A stretch of DNA of 64,000 bases, from assembly GCF_963924675.1 (NCBI RefSeq), contig NC_089226.1:40131124-40195123 (forward strand), read 5' to 3'. Positions 54,293-64,000 of this stretch are shown one piece after another (the first letter of the stretch is position 1; every line of letters starts with the position of its first letter). The position numbers and the translations under genes were made by a program. This DNA comes from Phocoena phocoena. Its lineage: Eukaryota > Chordata > Mammalia > Artiodactyla > Phocoenidae. The notes under the pieces are model-generated. The model saw nothing but the letters and a program-made list of their open reading frames with translations. It was not told where the DNA came from and made no database searches.

Positions 54293-56209
54293 GAAAAACA
54301 TCATTGTCTTTGGGGGATGATCAGAAACAAGCTTATTATTTGAAAACTGGCAAATAAAAGAAGCAACATTTTTTTCTGTCTTTCCTCTGGATAACAAATA
54401 GTAAATGAGGGGAAGTCTATATATAAATAAAGAAGGAAAGAAAAAAACCGTTTGCAGCAGCTAATTAATGGATCTAGGCAATGATCAGCAACAACTGTTG
54501 ACATCACAGAAAGAGAAACAGCCAGACCTGATATGCCTCCTGAAAGAAGTACCCAGCACCACTTATAAGGGTGTCTTGCCAAAATAATCAAATGTGAATC
54601 TGATTAAGTCTTTAGAACTAACTACCAATTTACAGGAAATACAGGGGACCAGGAAACGTGTTAAGTGACACCATAAGGATGCAAGCAGCAAAATCAAACT
54701 GTGGGAAACTCTAGAGGACAAACATCTTGTCGTCTTCAACAAATAATCGCAAGGGGAAGAAAAGAGATGAAGGAGGTATTACTAGATCAAAAGAGACTTG
54801 TCAGATATAAAAATAAATCACAATAAATGGATCTTAGTTGGAACTTGATTCAAACAAACTATATTAACAAAAATTTGTTGACAGAATACTTGTTATTAGG
54901 AATTATTATTAAGGTTTGATAAATGTGTTGTAGTTGTTTTTTAGAGTCTGTATCTTTTAGAGATGCATACTGAAATCTTTATGAATAAAATTATATGTTG
55001 TCTGTAATTTTCTTCACAATAATCCATGGAGTGAGAGAAGTATATGGGAGTATAAATGAGCTGGAAATTGCTAAAGCTAAGGAATGGATACATGGGTCTT
55101 CTCTACTTCTGTATGTGTTTGGAATTTTCAGAGTTTTCTGTAATAAGCAGTTTAAACAGATCACATTGGTCAGAGCTGGCTTGGAAATTGGGTCACAACA
55201 GAGACTTCAAGAGGGAATGGATATCAGTAAGGTCAATTAAGAAGGGCTGTGGACCTGGGAAAAGAGCCAAGCCAACATGGGAATTGGGACTTAGCATGGA
55301 AACTTGCATCCTGGGTGCTTGTCTAATCCTTTCCTCACGTGCTCACACATTTCCTCCCATGCACCCACTTACCAATCCACCTCTTCTCCCAGGTACTACC
55401 TTGCCAAGCCATGTATCTAATCACCTTCTACCCCTACTCACAAACCCTTCATTTACTACTGACTTTGTTTTTTCCTCTTCCGCTATGCTTGCGCGTGAAG
55501 ATGAGGTGGTAGATAGGCCCATAGCTGTTCAATGATTGACCAGAATGAAAAGTGAGGTTGGTTGTAGTAAATGGCATTGAGTTCCTAGAATTCAGTAAAC
55601 CCCTTACTGGCAGGGAGCGACTTCTACTTCTATATTCCCTCACAAATCCTAGACCAGCCCTGCACATTCAGTTAGTGTTTCATCCATAATTATTTCAGTC
55701 TGACTTAAAGAATGACTTAATTTAGAGGCCTGATATTTTCTAACTTGGCTTTATAACATTTCTGGTCACCTCACTTTTTCCACTGAGTGAGGGGTAGCTT
55801 CTGTTCCTCTCTGTTTCATGTGGATTATCTCCATAAGTCCTCATACAGAAGGCACTAGAATTCCAAGGCAATTTGATGTTCAGAGGGCTGTATCTGCAAA
55901 CCAACCTGGAGATTAAGTGGGTGAAGTAAATTAATTGTTTTCTGGCCCATGGCCTGGTTCCTTGATGTCACATACACAGTCTAAACCATTTTTTCTGGAA
56001 CTTTTCAATGGTACAGGCCAGTGGGTTAGGGGGAAAAAGTCCCCTAAAATGACAGGGTAACTTTTTTACCAATTGCCCCACTCAGATCTGTACCCATAGC
56101 CTCAGCCCCTGCCCCATCACTATAAAGCCTCATTAGAAAGGATGCAAAGAATCACTTTGCCTTAAGATAACTTATCATTTAGAAATATTATAGAGACAAA
56201 GGAAAAGTC
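54293..56209. other. Mostly unassigned DNA, possibly an old repeat at 54730-55150
   Basis: About 1.9 kb. 'gttggaacttgattcaaaca' (54838) through 'ctttagagatgcatactgaa'-type text near 54955 to 'gtttggaattttcagagttt' (55118) has an interspersed-repeat look, but I cannot name it. The 159-codon plus frame at 55056-55535 and its overlapping 55449-55667 (minus) show no recognisable domain. The remainder looks unique. Confidence 0.4.
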
Positions 56210-56395
56210 AGAATTAACTCTTATTAAGCATCCTCAGTGTGCTAGATATGACTGTGTTTATGGTTATATAATATACATGCATTAGGTCATTTAATAATAT
56301 AAGAGTTTATAGAGAATTAAATGAGATAATACAGGTAAAGTAGCACAGAAGCTGTTACATAGAAAACACCAAAAATAGTAGTGCTCCAAAACAAT
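56210..56395. repeat. MIR fragments in both orientations
   Basis: About 56218-56300 reads as reverse-complement MIR 3' part and 56310-56395 as a sense MIR tail ('gagaattaaatgagataata'). A further reverse-complement MIR core follows after the SINE at 56650-56760 ('ttcctcattttacagatcag'). This suggests one MIR inserted into another. Confidence 0.5.
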
Positions 56396-56415
56396 GAAAT
56401 AAGAAAAGTTTTTGG

Positions 56416-56630
56416 GGGCTTCCCTGGTGGCACAGTGGTTGAGAGTCCGCCTGCCGATGAAGGGGACACGGGTTTGTGCCCCGGTCCGGGAGGATCCCAC
56501 ATGCCGCGGAGCGGCTGCGCCCGTGAGCCATGGCTGCTGGGCCTGCGCGTCCGGAGCCTGTTGCTCCGTGGTGGGAGAGGCCACAGCAGTGAGAGGCCCG
56601 CGTACCGCAAAAAAAAAAAAAAAAAAAAAA
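56416..56630 (+). mobile_element. CHR-type SINE
   Basis: Plus-strand full copy with head 'ggcttccctggtggcacagt' and a pure A tail of about 24 bases. The target-site duplication is 'aagaaaagtttttgg' / 'aagaatagtttttgg' (56401-56415 and 56631-56645), 14 of 15 identical. The long uninterrupted tail suggests a recent insertion. Confidence 0.95.
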
Positions 56631-56649
56631 AAGAATAGTTTTTGGTAAT

Positions 56650-56762
56650 AACTATGGAGTAGTTATTCCTCATTTTACAGATCAGAAAGCAGAGGCTCAG
56701 AGCCATTCAACAGCTTTTCTAAGATCACAGAGCTAATAAGTCATAGAGCTGGGGTCTTAAGT
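56650..56762 (-). repeat. MIR fragment
   Basis: 'ccattcaacagcttttctaa' and 'gatcacagagctaataagtc' follow the reverse-complement MIR core. Confidence 0.7.
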
Positions 56763-56764
56763 GG

Positions 56765-57180
56765 GGTTTCTATGAGTATAAAGCTTATGCCAGAGTTTAA
56801 CCAGAGCAACAGAACCAGTAAGAGATATATAGCGATAATAAGAGATTTACTGCGAGGAATTGGCTTATATAATTGCAAAGACTGCCTAGGCAAGTTAGAA
56901 GTCCACAGGGTAGGCACTCAGGACAGGCAGGCTGGAATTCTCAGGCATGAGCTGATGCTGGAGTCCACAGGCAGAATTTCCCCTTCTTCGAGGAAACCTC
57001 AGCTCTGCTCCTAAGGCCTTTCAACTGATTGAAGCAGGCCCACCCAGATTATCTAGGATAATCAACTGATTATGGACATGAATTACATCTACAAAATACC
57101 TTCGCAGCAAAACCTAGGTTAGTGTTTGAATAAGCAGGGACTATGGACTAGCAAGTTGACACATTAAAAGACAATCACCA
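56765..57180 (+). repeat. Ancient interspersed repeat, near-complete copy of the 1-129 family
   Basis: 'accagagcaacagaaccagt', 'gaggaattggcttatataat', 'gcccacccagattatctagg' and 'agcaagttgacacattaaaa' form the most complete copy of this family here. It carries no protein. The class (LTR or other) is not settled. Confidence 0.55.
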
Positions 57181-58379
57181 TGTTCTTTTCATTTGGCCTT
57201 CAAATTAGTAATTTAGAGCAGGAAGTTGCCTTGGCACTTATCAATTTCAACTTCCGCATTTTAGAGGAGAGAGAATTGAGGCTCAGAGCTATGCAGTGAT
57301 TTAGCCAAGCTCACGTACTTATCAAAGCCCAGGCCTTCTGGCCTCCATGCAGGGCTCTTTTCAGAGCATTAAACGCATGAGCTCATTCAGCAAGTATTTA
57401 CTGAGTGCCCATCCTGTACCTGTGAGGGACGAGATATGACATTATCTCATGAGATGCTGCAATAGATGTATGCGTGGTGGAGGCATAAAGTGGGAAAATT
57501 AATTTCACCTTGCAGAGGAGTATGGTGAGGAAGGGCCTCGCTGAGAGGGAAATCTGAGATTTGGAAGATGTGCTGATTTCGGCCAGGCAGTCAGCAAGGA
57601 AAAAGGCACCACTGATAGAGGAAATAATGAGAGCAAAGGCCTGAAAGTAGCATTTACTTGAGGTGAGAAGAGAAAGAAGACCGACTGAAGTTCTGCCTTC
57701 AAGGGAAGCGCAGACCTTTCCACATTATATGCAATAAGATCAGCTGAGGCCCACCCATGGGTGCTCTTCCGGGCCCCAGTGGTCCTTGACTTTATTTTGA
57801 GAATCACTGCCTCACAGTAACCCATAGAAAAAGAGGTAAACAGGTATTCCTGTTTTTAAACATAGAGAAAGATGGGTAACTCTGGCAAGAATACAGCCAG
57901 AATCGTCAAGTCTGAGGCAAACATCACCCCATTCTCCAGTTTCACAATAAGGATGAGACAAATCTTCACAATCGGACAGGACAGAGGCAGGTCTCTGGGG
58001 ATTTCACTCTGCCTTGGGCAATGCCTGGGCCCCTGGTTGGAGGGGTCTGAGGATTGGAGGGTCACTGTTCTGTTCCATGAGACACTTTCATCTGGCAGAA
58101 AGGAAGTCCTCAGTGATATGAGAGAGGGACATTTGCCACCCTCTGGCAAAGAGGAGCCATGAAGGCAGTCCCATTGCGACCAAAACATGCAGTGAGCACT
58201 TTTTGAAGCGAGTAGACATCCTGAGGAAATTGCAGCTGCCCTGGACACTGCTTCTACACAGGAGGCTTCAGGGTGGGAGGACCTGAGCTATCAGAATTTG
58301 GAGGCGTGTTTTCCCAGGGGCAGGACAAAGGGCGAGTGGGGTTCCCATAGGCTTGGTGTGACGTGGGAAAGAGCCCAGC
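57181..58379. other. MIR/L2-like scraps at 57240-57440, otherwise unassigned
   Basis: 'ttgaggctcagagctatgca' (57277) is MIR-like in reverse complement, and 'ttcagcaagtatttactgag' (57386) is an L2- or MIR-like tail. The rest (57450-58379) holds chance frames (57856-58248 minus, 57872-58162 plus, 57505-57825 minus) that overlap and show no domain. Confidence 0.4.
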
Positions 58380-58520
58380 ATGTGAGTCCATTATGCACTA
58401 GCTGTGGGACCCCTCTGAGCTGCAGGGAAGCTGAGACAATACAAAACCCTGTCACTCAGGGTCGCTGTGAAGGCTGTGGGAGGAAATGCAAGGGCACTGT
58501 CCAACACAGTGCCTGGAAAA
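58380..58520 (+). repeat. MIR fragment, sense
   Basis: 'tgcactagctgtgggacccc' and 'gtccaacacagtgcctggaa' fit the MIR order. It is diverged. Confidence 0.5.
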
Positions 58521-58774
58521 TGTCTGTGGAATTTAAAATCATGGGAAGTCTACACTATATGCCACCCCTCACTCCCCACAGTTACATATAGTCAGATACA
58601 CAGTAAGAGAAAATTCAAAGGGGGATTAAATGATCAAAAGTCCTCCCTGAACCACCCACTCACTGCATCACCAAATGAATTAGTTTCCCCAGCTAGGCAA
58701 CCCCATAGCATCCCTACATACCTCCCAACGTAATGCTGGACAGACTTGCTTATAATTGCGGGTTGGTTGTCGGG

Positions 58775-58892
58775 CTTCCCTGATTGCCTGTCAGCCCTGG
58801 GAGGGCAGGGACCATATTCATCTTGTTCCCCACTGTATTCCCAGAGGCCAATATAAGCCTGGCGTGTGGTAGGTGCTCCATATTTGCCAAGG
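58775..58892 (+). repeat. L2 LINE 3' end
   Basis: 'tgggagggcagggaccatat', 'cttgttccccactgtattcc' and 'gtgtggtaggtgctccatat' match the last 100 bases of L2. Confidence 0.75.
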
Positions 58893-59864
58893 GAATAAAA
58901 GAGTGTAAGAGGAAGTAGGCAGCTTCAGATGCTTTGCCTGGGTCTTCTGACCCCTGGCTTGGCTACCAGCATAATAATAATTGGGAAGCACAACCAAAGC
59001 AGCCAGGATCAAGTGACAGGAGACCCAGACCCAGCTTGGGTCCAGGTCACCTAGAAGACCTAGCCGAGCTCCTGACAAGGAGAGGGTAAGCAAGGCATCA
59101 CTGGATCAGGGCTTCCCATAAGCAGATTACAAGTGTGCTGGGATATTGATCCCTTGAGCCCATCTGGCAGGGCCTAGGTCAGCTGGAACTCACAGGTTTG
59201 TCACCTCCAGCCAGGGGCAGCCTAAAGCATTTATCCCAGGGTGCCAGGTAAAGAGTTTCATAAAATGGAGAAAAAGAAATTGGGACATACTGTTTGGGAT
59301 GAATAACAAATTGTCCCTGGCCTAGGGCATGATGAGAGGTTTCTTGGGAGGCACTGGGCAGTTCAAGACCTACAAGGACACTACAAGGGCAGGGCTAAGT
59401 GGAGAAGATTGAGCTGTCCTGGAAAAATAATCAGTAGAGAGATAGGCTCTATCTATCTATCAGCTCCCAGCCATGTTGAGCCCATCTTCTCTCTTACTTG
59501 ATTTTGATCTCTCTACTTTGATCTTTTCCTTTCTTACTGATCTTGGAACCATGATCTTCACCTCATCTCATTAGTCCACTACAACCAATTATGGGAAATT
59601 CATATGTGACTCCGCTGAGAGCGTTTATTTCTGCCCTCAACCATGCAGGAATCCGCTCCTTCCCAACTCTCCTCCTCTGGACTGTATCTCTTGCTGTATC
59701 CATAGTTTAAAATATGGTAACTAAAGTCTCATGGGACAAAAAGCCAAGGGAATTGCTGAATTGGGAGAGGGAAGTACAGTTGACCATGGCTACATATGCA
59801 TCTCGAGCATCAGTTTGAGCTCTAAGAGAGAGAAGTCCAGTTCCTGATGGACTCCGCCAGTATC
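58893..59864. other. No recognisable feature
   Basis: About 1 kb of unique-looking DNA with a short (TATC)n at about 59449-59461; nothing else seen. Confidence 0.5.
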
Positions 59865-60250
59865 AGTCAGGATAGGCTAGGTCATGCTGAGGTAACAAAA
59901 ACCCCCCAAATCTACTTGTCTGACCACAGTAAAAGTTAAATTCTTGCTCTAGCAAAGTTTTCGGAAGGACCAGGTGACTTACCAGAGCCGATGTCCTCCA
60001 TGTGTTGGCTCTTTGTCCCAGGATGCTCTGATCTTATGGTGCCTTCATACCAAAATATGCTTTCATGTATTGGAAGCTGTAACAAGGAAAGAGGGAGAGC
60101 TGGTGAGTTGACCACCAGGAACTAAATGCTTTGGTCTAAAACTGACACAGATCCCTGTTATCGCATTTTGTTGGCCATATCTGGCCAATATAGACAACCA
60201 CATCCAACTTCAAGGGGGCAGGGAAACACAATCCTCTGTTTACCTAGAGA
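59865..60250 (-). repeat. Probable old LTR, antisense, same family as 42650-42965
   Basis: 'ggctaggtcatgctgaggta', 'acaaaaaccccccaaatcta' and 'caagggggcagggaaacaca' follow the antisense layout shared with 42650-42965. Confidence 0.45.
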
Positions 60251-60299
60251 TGTTGGTGATCATTTATATTGTCTACCGCACTGCCTGGCATGGGGCCTT

Positions 60300-60505
60300 G
60301 GAGTAATGAATTTCAAGTCAGACACATATTGTTTGAGTCCATGCTCTGACACTTACGTGGACAAGTCACTCCATCTCCCTGAGTCTTTTTTCTTCTCTTT
60401 GTGTAAAGTGGAGACAACACCCATTTTTCCTGTTGCGATTCAAATGAGCTAATGTAATTCCAAGTGTTTTGATAACTGTAAGCATTAGCTATTAATAGTT
60501 AAAAT
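60300..60505 (+). repeat. MIR SINE, sense
   Basis: 'gtttgagtccatgctctgac', 'cttacgtggacaagtcactc', 'gtgtaaagtggagacaacac' and 'gataactgtaagcattagct' form a near full-length MIR. Confidence 0.75.
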
Positions 60506-62429
60506 GAATAGAAGCCCTTGCAAAATTTAATAGCAGAGGGAGCTGAGGTTTCTAAACAGAGAAACAACGAAGCACAAAAATACACTTAGGGGAGCCATTT
60601 CTAGCAGCTAGCATTAGAGAAGACATTCATTTATCATTGGGTCCTTAGTCCTCACTGCCTTTTTAATATTTTAAATATTCCTTTTATCCAAAAATTGTTG
60701 ATTGACTCTTCTTGAACATGCTTAAGACTTAGGGGACAATAAATAGCCTCCTTCTTCTCTACCTGATTTTGGACTGGCTGAAAAGTGGAAGTCAGGCACA
60801 AGGAGAATAAAATATTGATTTTGTTAGCAATAAAGCTGATACTCTCATGTATGTGCAACAATGAATTTCTTCATACTGAATCCTAGAATTAGACAGACAT
60901 ACCTCTTGAAATTATTTCAATATAATCTAAATGTGATGGAAGAAATATATACAGGGAGCTATGGAAGCAGGGAAAAGGCAAATCATTTCTCAGCTGTGTG
61001 CCAACCATCAGATGAGTGTGGAATAGAATGCAGGCCCATCATCCGTGGTCGTGTGGGTTGGGCACTGCAAAACTCCAGGGGGTGTTATGGTCTATATGAC
61101 TCCTCTCTGACCCAGAGTTTTGCAAGGCACAGCCTGAATGGCTGCACACAGCGCCCATTGTAGAAAGAATGGACAACATTTTGATGGTCTAAACTGCTTT
61201 GAGAATCTGATGGAATACAGGGATATGACTGTCCCTAGAAAGGCGTACATGTTTATGGTAGAATTCGGCAAATAATTTTCGAAGTGATGCAAACTGCCTG
61301 AAGCCCATCTCTGAAGAGCTTGTCAAGAGTTCCTTTGAAGATGATCTCAGAAGTCCTATATAGCTCAGATATTCTATAATTCTAGGGCAACATTCTGGTT
61401 GGATTGCAGGGTTTGTCTGGCAACAACCTGGGGAAAAATCATGAACGAGAAGGTTAAGAGAAAAGACCCCCTATGAAACACAAGGCATGCATTAGCACAG
61501 AATGCAAATGGCCCAAAACTGAAAAGCACATACAAAACTCTACATTAACCACTAGGTTAGTTGTCAAATGATGATTTGTTTCTCTCTCTTTTAACATTTA
61601 AAAATTGCAGTTATTATTGTATTTAGAGGGAAAAAAGAGATAAACAACCCCTGTGGTTTCCATGCTTTTGGCATGAATTTGAGAACAGACTTTGTTGCTG
61701 CAGGAGAAGTGAGCCCTGCCTCACTTCCTGGCTTGCCTTTGCTCTTGATTCTCCAGGGGTCGCTGTCAGTCAGACTCACCGCAGAGCCCTGTCCCTGATC
61801 CAGTTTTGCTTCTAAACTCATGTGGAGGAGAAAGTTAGACAAGCGGGGCTATGTAAGGGGCTGACCTTGTCTGAGCTTTGAGATCTCCTCCCAGAATGTC
61901 TTGGACACCCTCTCCCAACACCCGCAAAGACATAGATGGGTGTATATTAAGCTTTCAGCTGCTTTATCTCCATGAACAAAAGTGCCTCATTCCTCCCCCT
62001 TCTCTCTCAGTTATCATGAAGTGATAATGCAATATCTTGAAGCAGATTTTTTAAAGAATTGGCGTGAAGCACATCCTCAACTTTTTGTGGGAAGAGACTG
62101 GTTTTTATTTCCCAGCAGATGTAGGAACACTGAGAGGGCAGACCCACAGGGCGCACAATCGCTGACACCTCCAAGGACACTGGAAAGCGGGAGGAGTGAG
62201 AATGTGGACAACGGGACTGATACTCTCTTCTCTGAAAGACTTTCCTCTTCTGTGAGCCTCTGAAAATCAAGAAGGCAGGATAAAGGCAGCAGTCACCGGC
62301 TGGGAGAGCTCGCAAGGAAATTAACATCCCCTAATCCTTATCAGTTTAGATGGGGCTAAACAGACATTTTATATAGGTGCTTAATTTAGTGCCCAAAGGG
62401 ATGCCTTCCATCCTACGCAATGATTTCAA
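60506..62429. other. Unassigned, unique-looking DNA
   Basis: About 1.9 kb without a repeat I can name. Frames of 60-106 codons on both strands (for example 60861-61163 plus and 62007-62327 minus) show no domain. Confidence 0.5.
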
Positions 62430-62613
62430 TCGGTTATTCTCAATCTTCAGAATCACCTGGATGGTGGTTAAAATAGTTGGTTAAGATAGGTGGCCCTACC
62501 CCCAGAGTTCAAAATCAGTAGGTTGGGGGTTGGGACTCAGGATTTTCATTTCCAACACGCTCTCAGGTGATGCTGCTGTTGCAGGTCCAGAGATTATACT
62601 TCGAGAACCATTA
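62430..62613 (+). repeat. MER5A hAT transposon fossil
   Basis: Terminal inverted repeats are still visible: 'ggttattctcaatcttcaga' on the left and 'cttcgagaaccattag' on the right. The interior includes 'gtgatgctgctgttgcaggt'. It is a nonautonomous element of about 185 bp. Confidence 0.8.
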
Positions 62614-64000
62614 GTTCGACTGTTCCTTCTCCCATTATTTTCTCTCCAGGCGGACAAGAGATTAAAGAGGGTATACAGAGAATCAGGACAACTGATGCCC
62701 ACGGGGGAATGGGAGAGAAAGGCTGGGGTAGAGGAGGTGGTCGAAGGAGCACCTCGTGATGGTTAAAGCATATCACGAGGATCCCATCTCTGGGCTCCAG
62801 GAACAAGCTATTGATTGTATTCAGCACACAGCACCACCTAACCTTCAAATTCAGGTCTCTGGTTTTATCTCTGTAATACTCATTTATCACATCAGATAAA
62901 AGCAAATAAAGATGTAAGTGAAAACACGTAGCCCGCTACACAGATCATGGGTATTGAATAAATTATACCACCATGCTTGCCATAAAGAAATTTCCTAGGC
63001 AGAAAAGGAGAAGGAGTTACAAGAAGAATGGAAGAAGAGGGTGTCACAATCTGGGGATGGGGGGACAGGGCTGTGACATTTCGAAAAGGAAGGTATTTAG
63101 TAGCAATATAAATTTGTTGATGAGTGAATGGGTACATAGATGTGGACCTTAACAATGTCAAATTCAAAACCATTGAGAGGATTTAGAATGGGGGTAAACT
63201 CAGTGCTATTAAAGGCTCTGAGTTCATTGGGTTTTAGGTCATGAGCATTAAAGACCCTCTGCTCTTTCGTACAAGTGGAAGACTGTGCTCAGCTCATAGC
63301 AGGACATTTTGAGAGGCAGTCACATGCTTTGTGAATTGCAAGGAAGATGATGGCTCCAGAAAATTTCCTAAGCAAGAAGTCGCTCATGTCATAGTGTTTT
63401 GGATGATTGCTTCTGACTGTCATTGGAGAGCGTGGGTCCTCCCGATTACCTTCCATATGCCTCATCCTGATCTTCAACTTTCCCTCATCCTTCAAATTAT
63501 GAGCACACCTGGACCCAGGCTGGACCCAGGTACACATGGAGTTTCCCCCTCCACCATGGGTCTCTACCTGCCCTTCACCTGACATGATGGAGACTGGGAC
63601 CTGGCCCGGAGCAACACAGAGATTATGAGGACCAAAGAGATTTAAAATGTCTTCACTTGTCAAACAACTTCCAATTCTTTTCCCCTGCAGATCTTTCCTG
63701 ACTTCTGGCAAGATTGTTTCTGGATGCTGTGTTCATTTTGTGGCTGCATATGTCCTGAAAGTTGAAAGATGGCTTATGTCACCCAGTCTCCCCTGGCCCT
63801 GGTTCAGAACAGCCTGAATTTTGTCTTCGTCACATCCCTTTTGTGGGTCACATTTGGGTCACAAACAGTGATTTCTATGGGCAGTTTGGGCTTCAGAGTT
63901 CTCTAAAACTCTGGGTGAAGCACAGCAGAAATTTTGCATTCGATTTTAGTATTTCAGTGTTTCAACAGACTTGGTTAACTGTGCGCATGGGGTGTCTGGC
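62614..64000. other. Unassigned DNA to the window end
   Basis: No repeat is named. The longest frame is 140 codons on the minus strand (63289-63711), which I do not recognise. I see no TATA/CpG island or splice-supported exon chain. Confidence 0.45.

Noticed and set aside
55056..55535. 159-codon frame on the plus strand
   Set aside because: It overlaps an uncertain interspersed-repeat stretch and shows no known motif. I could not support a gene.
63289..63711. 140-codon frame on the minus strand
   Set aside because: Not recognised, overlapped by an 83-codon opposite-strand frame, and no conserved-looking motif.
1..64000. CRISPR arrays, operons or bacterial genes
   Set aside because: No regularly spaced short repeats, no ribosome-binding-site-led gene chains, and a repeat content that is entirely mammalian.

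Overview
This window reads as nuclear DNA from a cetacean (whale or dolphin). The evidence is the repeat content: sixteen tRNA-derived SINEs of the CHR type (each ends or begins with the 'cttccctggtgg' tRNA-like head), L1 LINEs of the artiodactyl/cetacean kind, and no BovB LINE, which a ruminant would normally carry at this density. The species and the inference 'cetacean' rest on recognition of these families, not on a search. I see no convincing host protein-coding exon, no tRNA or rRNA gene, no CRISPR array and no operon. All long open frames fall in LINE ORF remnants, SINEs read as codons, or simple repeats. The window is intergenic or deep-intronic DNA, and its readable history is one of transposon insertions.

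Layout. 1-7.3 kb: old repeats, a 97-bp tandem duplication, a retroviral LTR remnant, several L2 LINE tails (the clearest at 2.57-3.92 kb), two CHR SINEs, a 350-bp polypyrimidine tract, and repeat-poor DNA at 4.8-6.3 kb with a cluster of transcription-factor-like motifs near 5.6 kb. 7.4-17 kb: an L1 ORF2 fragment, two SINEs, several MIRs, a 66-bp tandem duplication, a diverged local duplication (13.39/15.42 kb), a small L1 inserted into a MIR, and a perfect (TC)19(GA)19 palindrome. 17-34 kb: long-type SINEs, MLT1-like LTRs, very old L1 pieces, L1 tails nested in older L1, and a SINE copy with target-site duplications but no 3' half or poly(A) tail (32.35 kb). 34-43 kb: a 3.2-kb antisense L1, an LTR with its own SINE, an L1 inverted by twin priming, and another antisense L1 tail. 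44-52 kb: a full-length but dead L1 (about 7.4 kb) that split an MLT1 LTR and was itself hit by a SINE. 52-64 kb: two SINEs, MIR, L2 and MER5A fossils, an AT-rich palindromic block, and mostly unassigned unique-looking DNA.

The elements act together only as a retrotransposition system in retrospect. L1 ORF2 activity supplied elsewhere in the genome explains both the L1 copies and the SINEs (A-tails and 10-19 bp target-site duplications). No copy here looks able to move now. I found no new gene system. The most useful observations are the tailless SINE, the inverted L1, the mutated catalytic residues in the full-length L1, and the large inverted L1 pair. Repeat names given as MLT1, MIR, L2, MER5A and L1 are from memory of consensus features and should be confirmed with a repeat-masking run.
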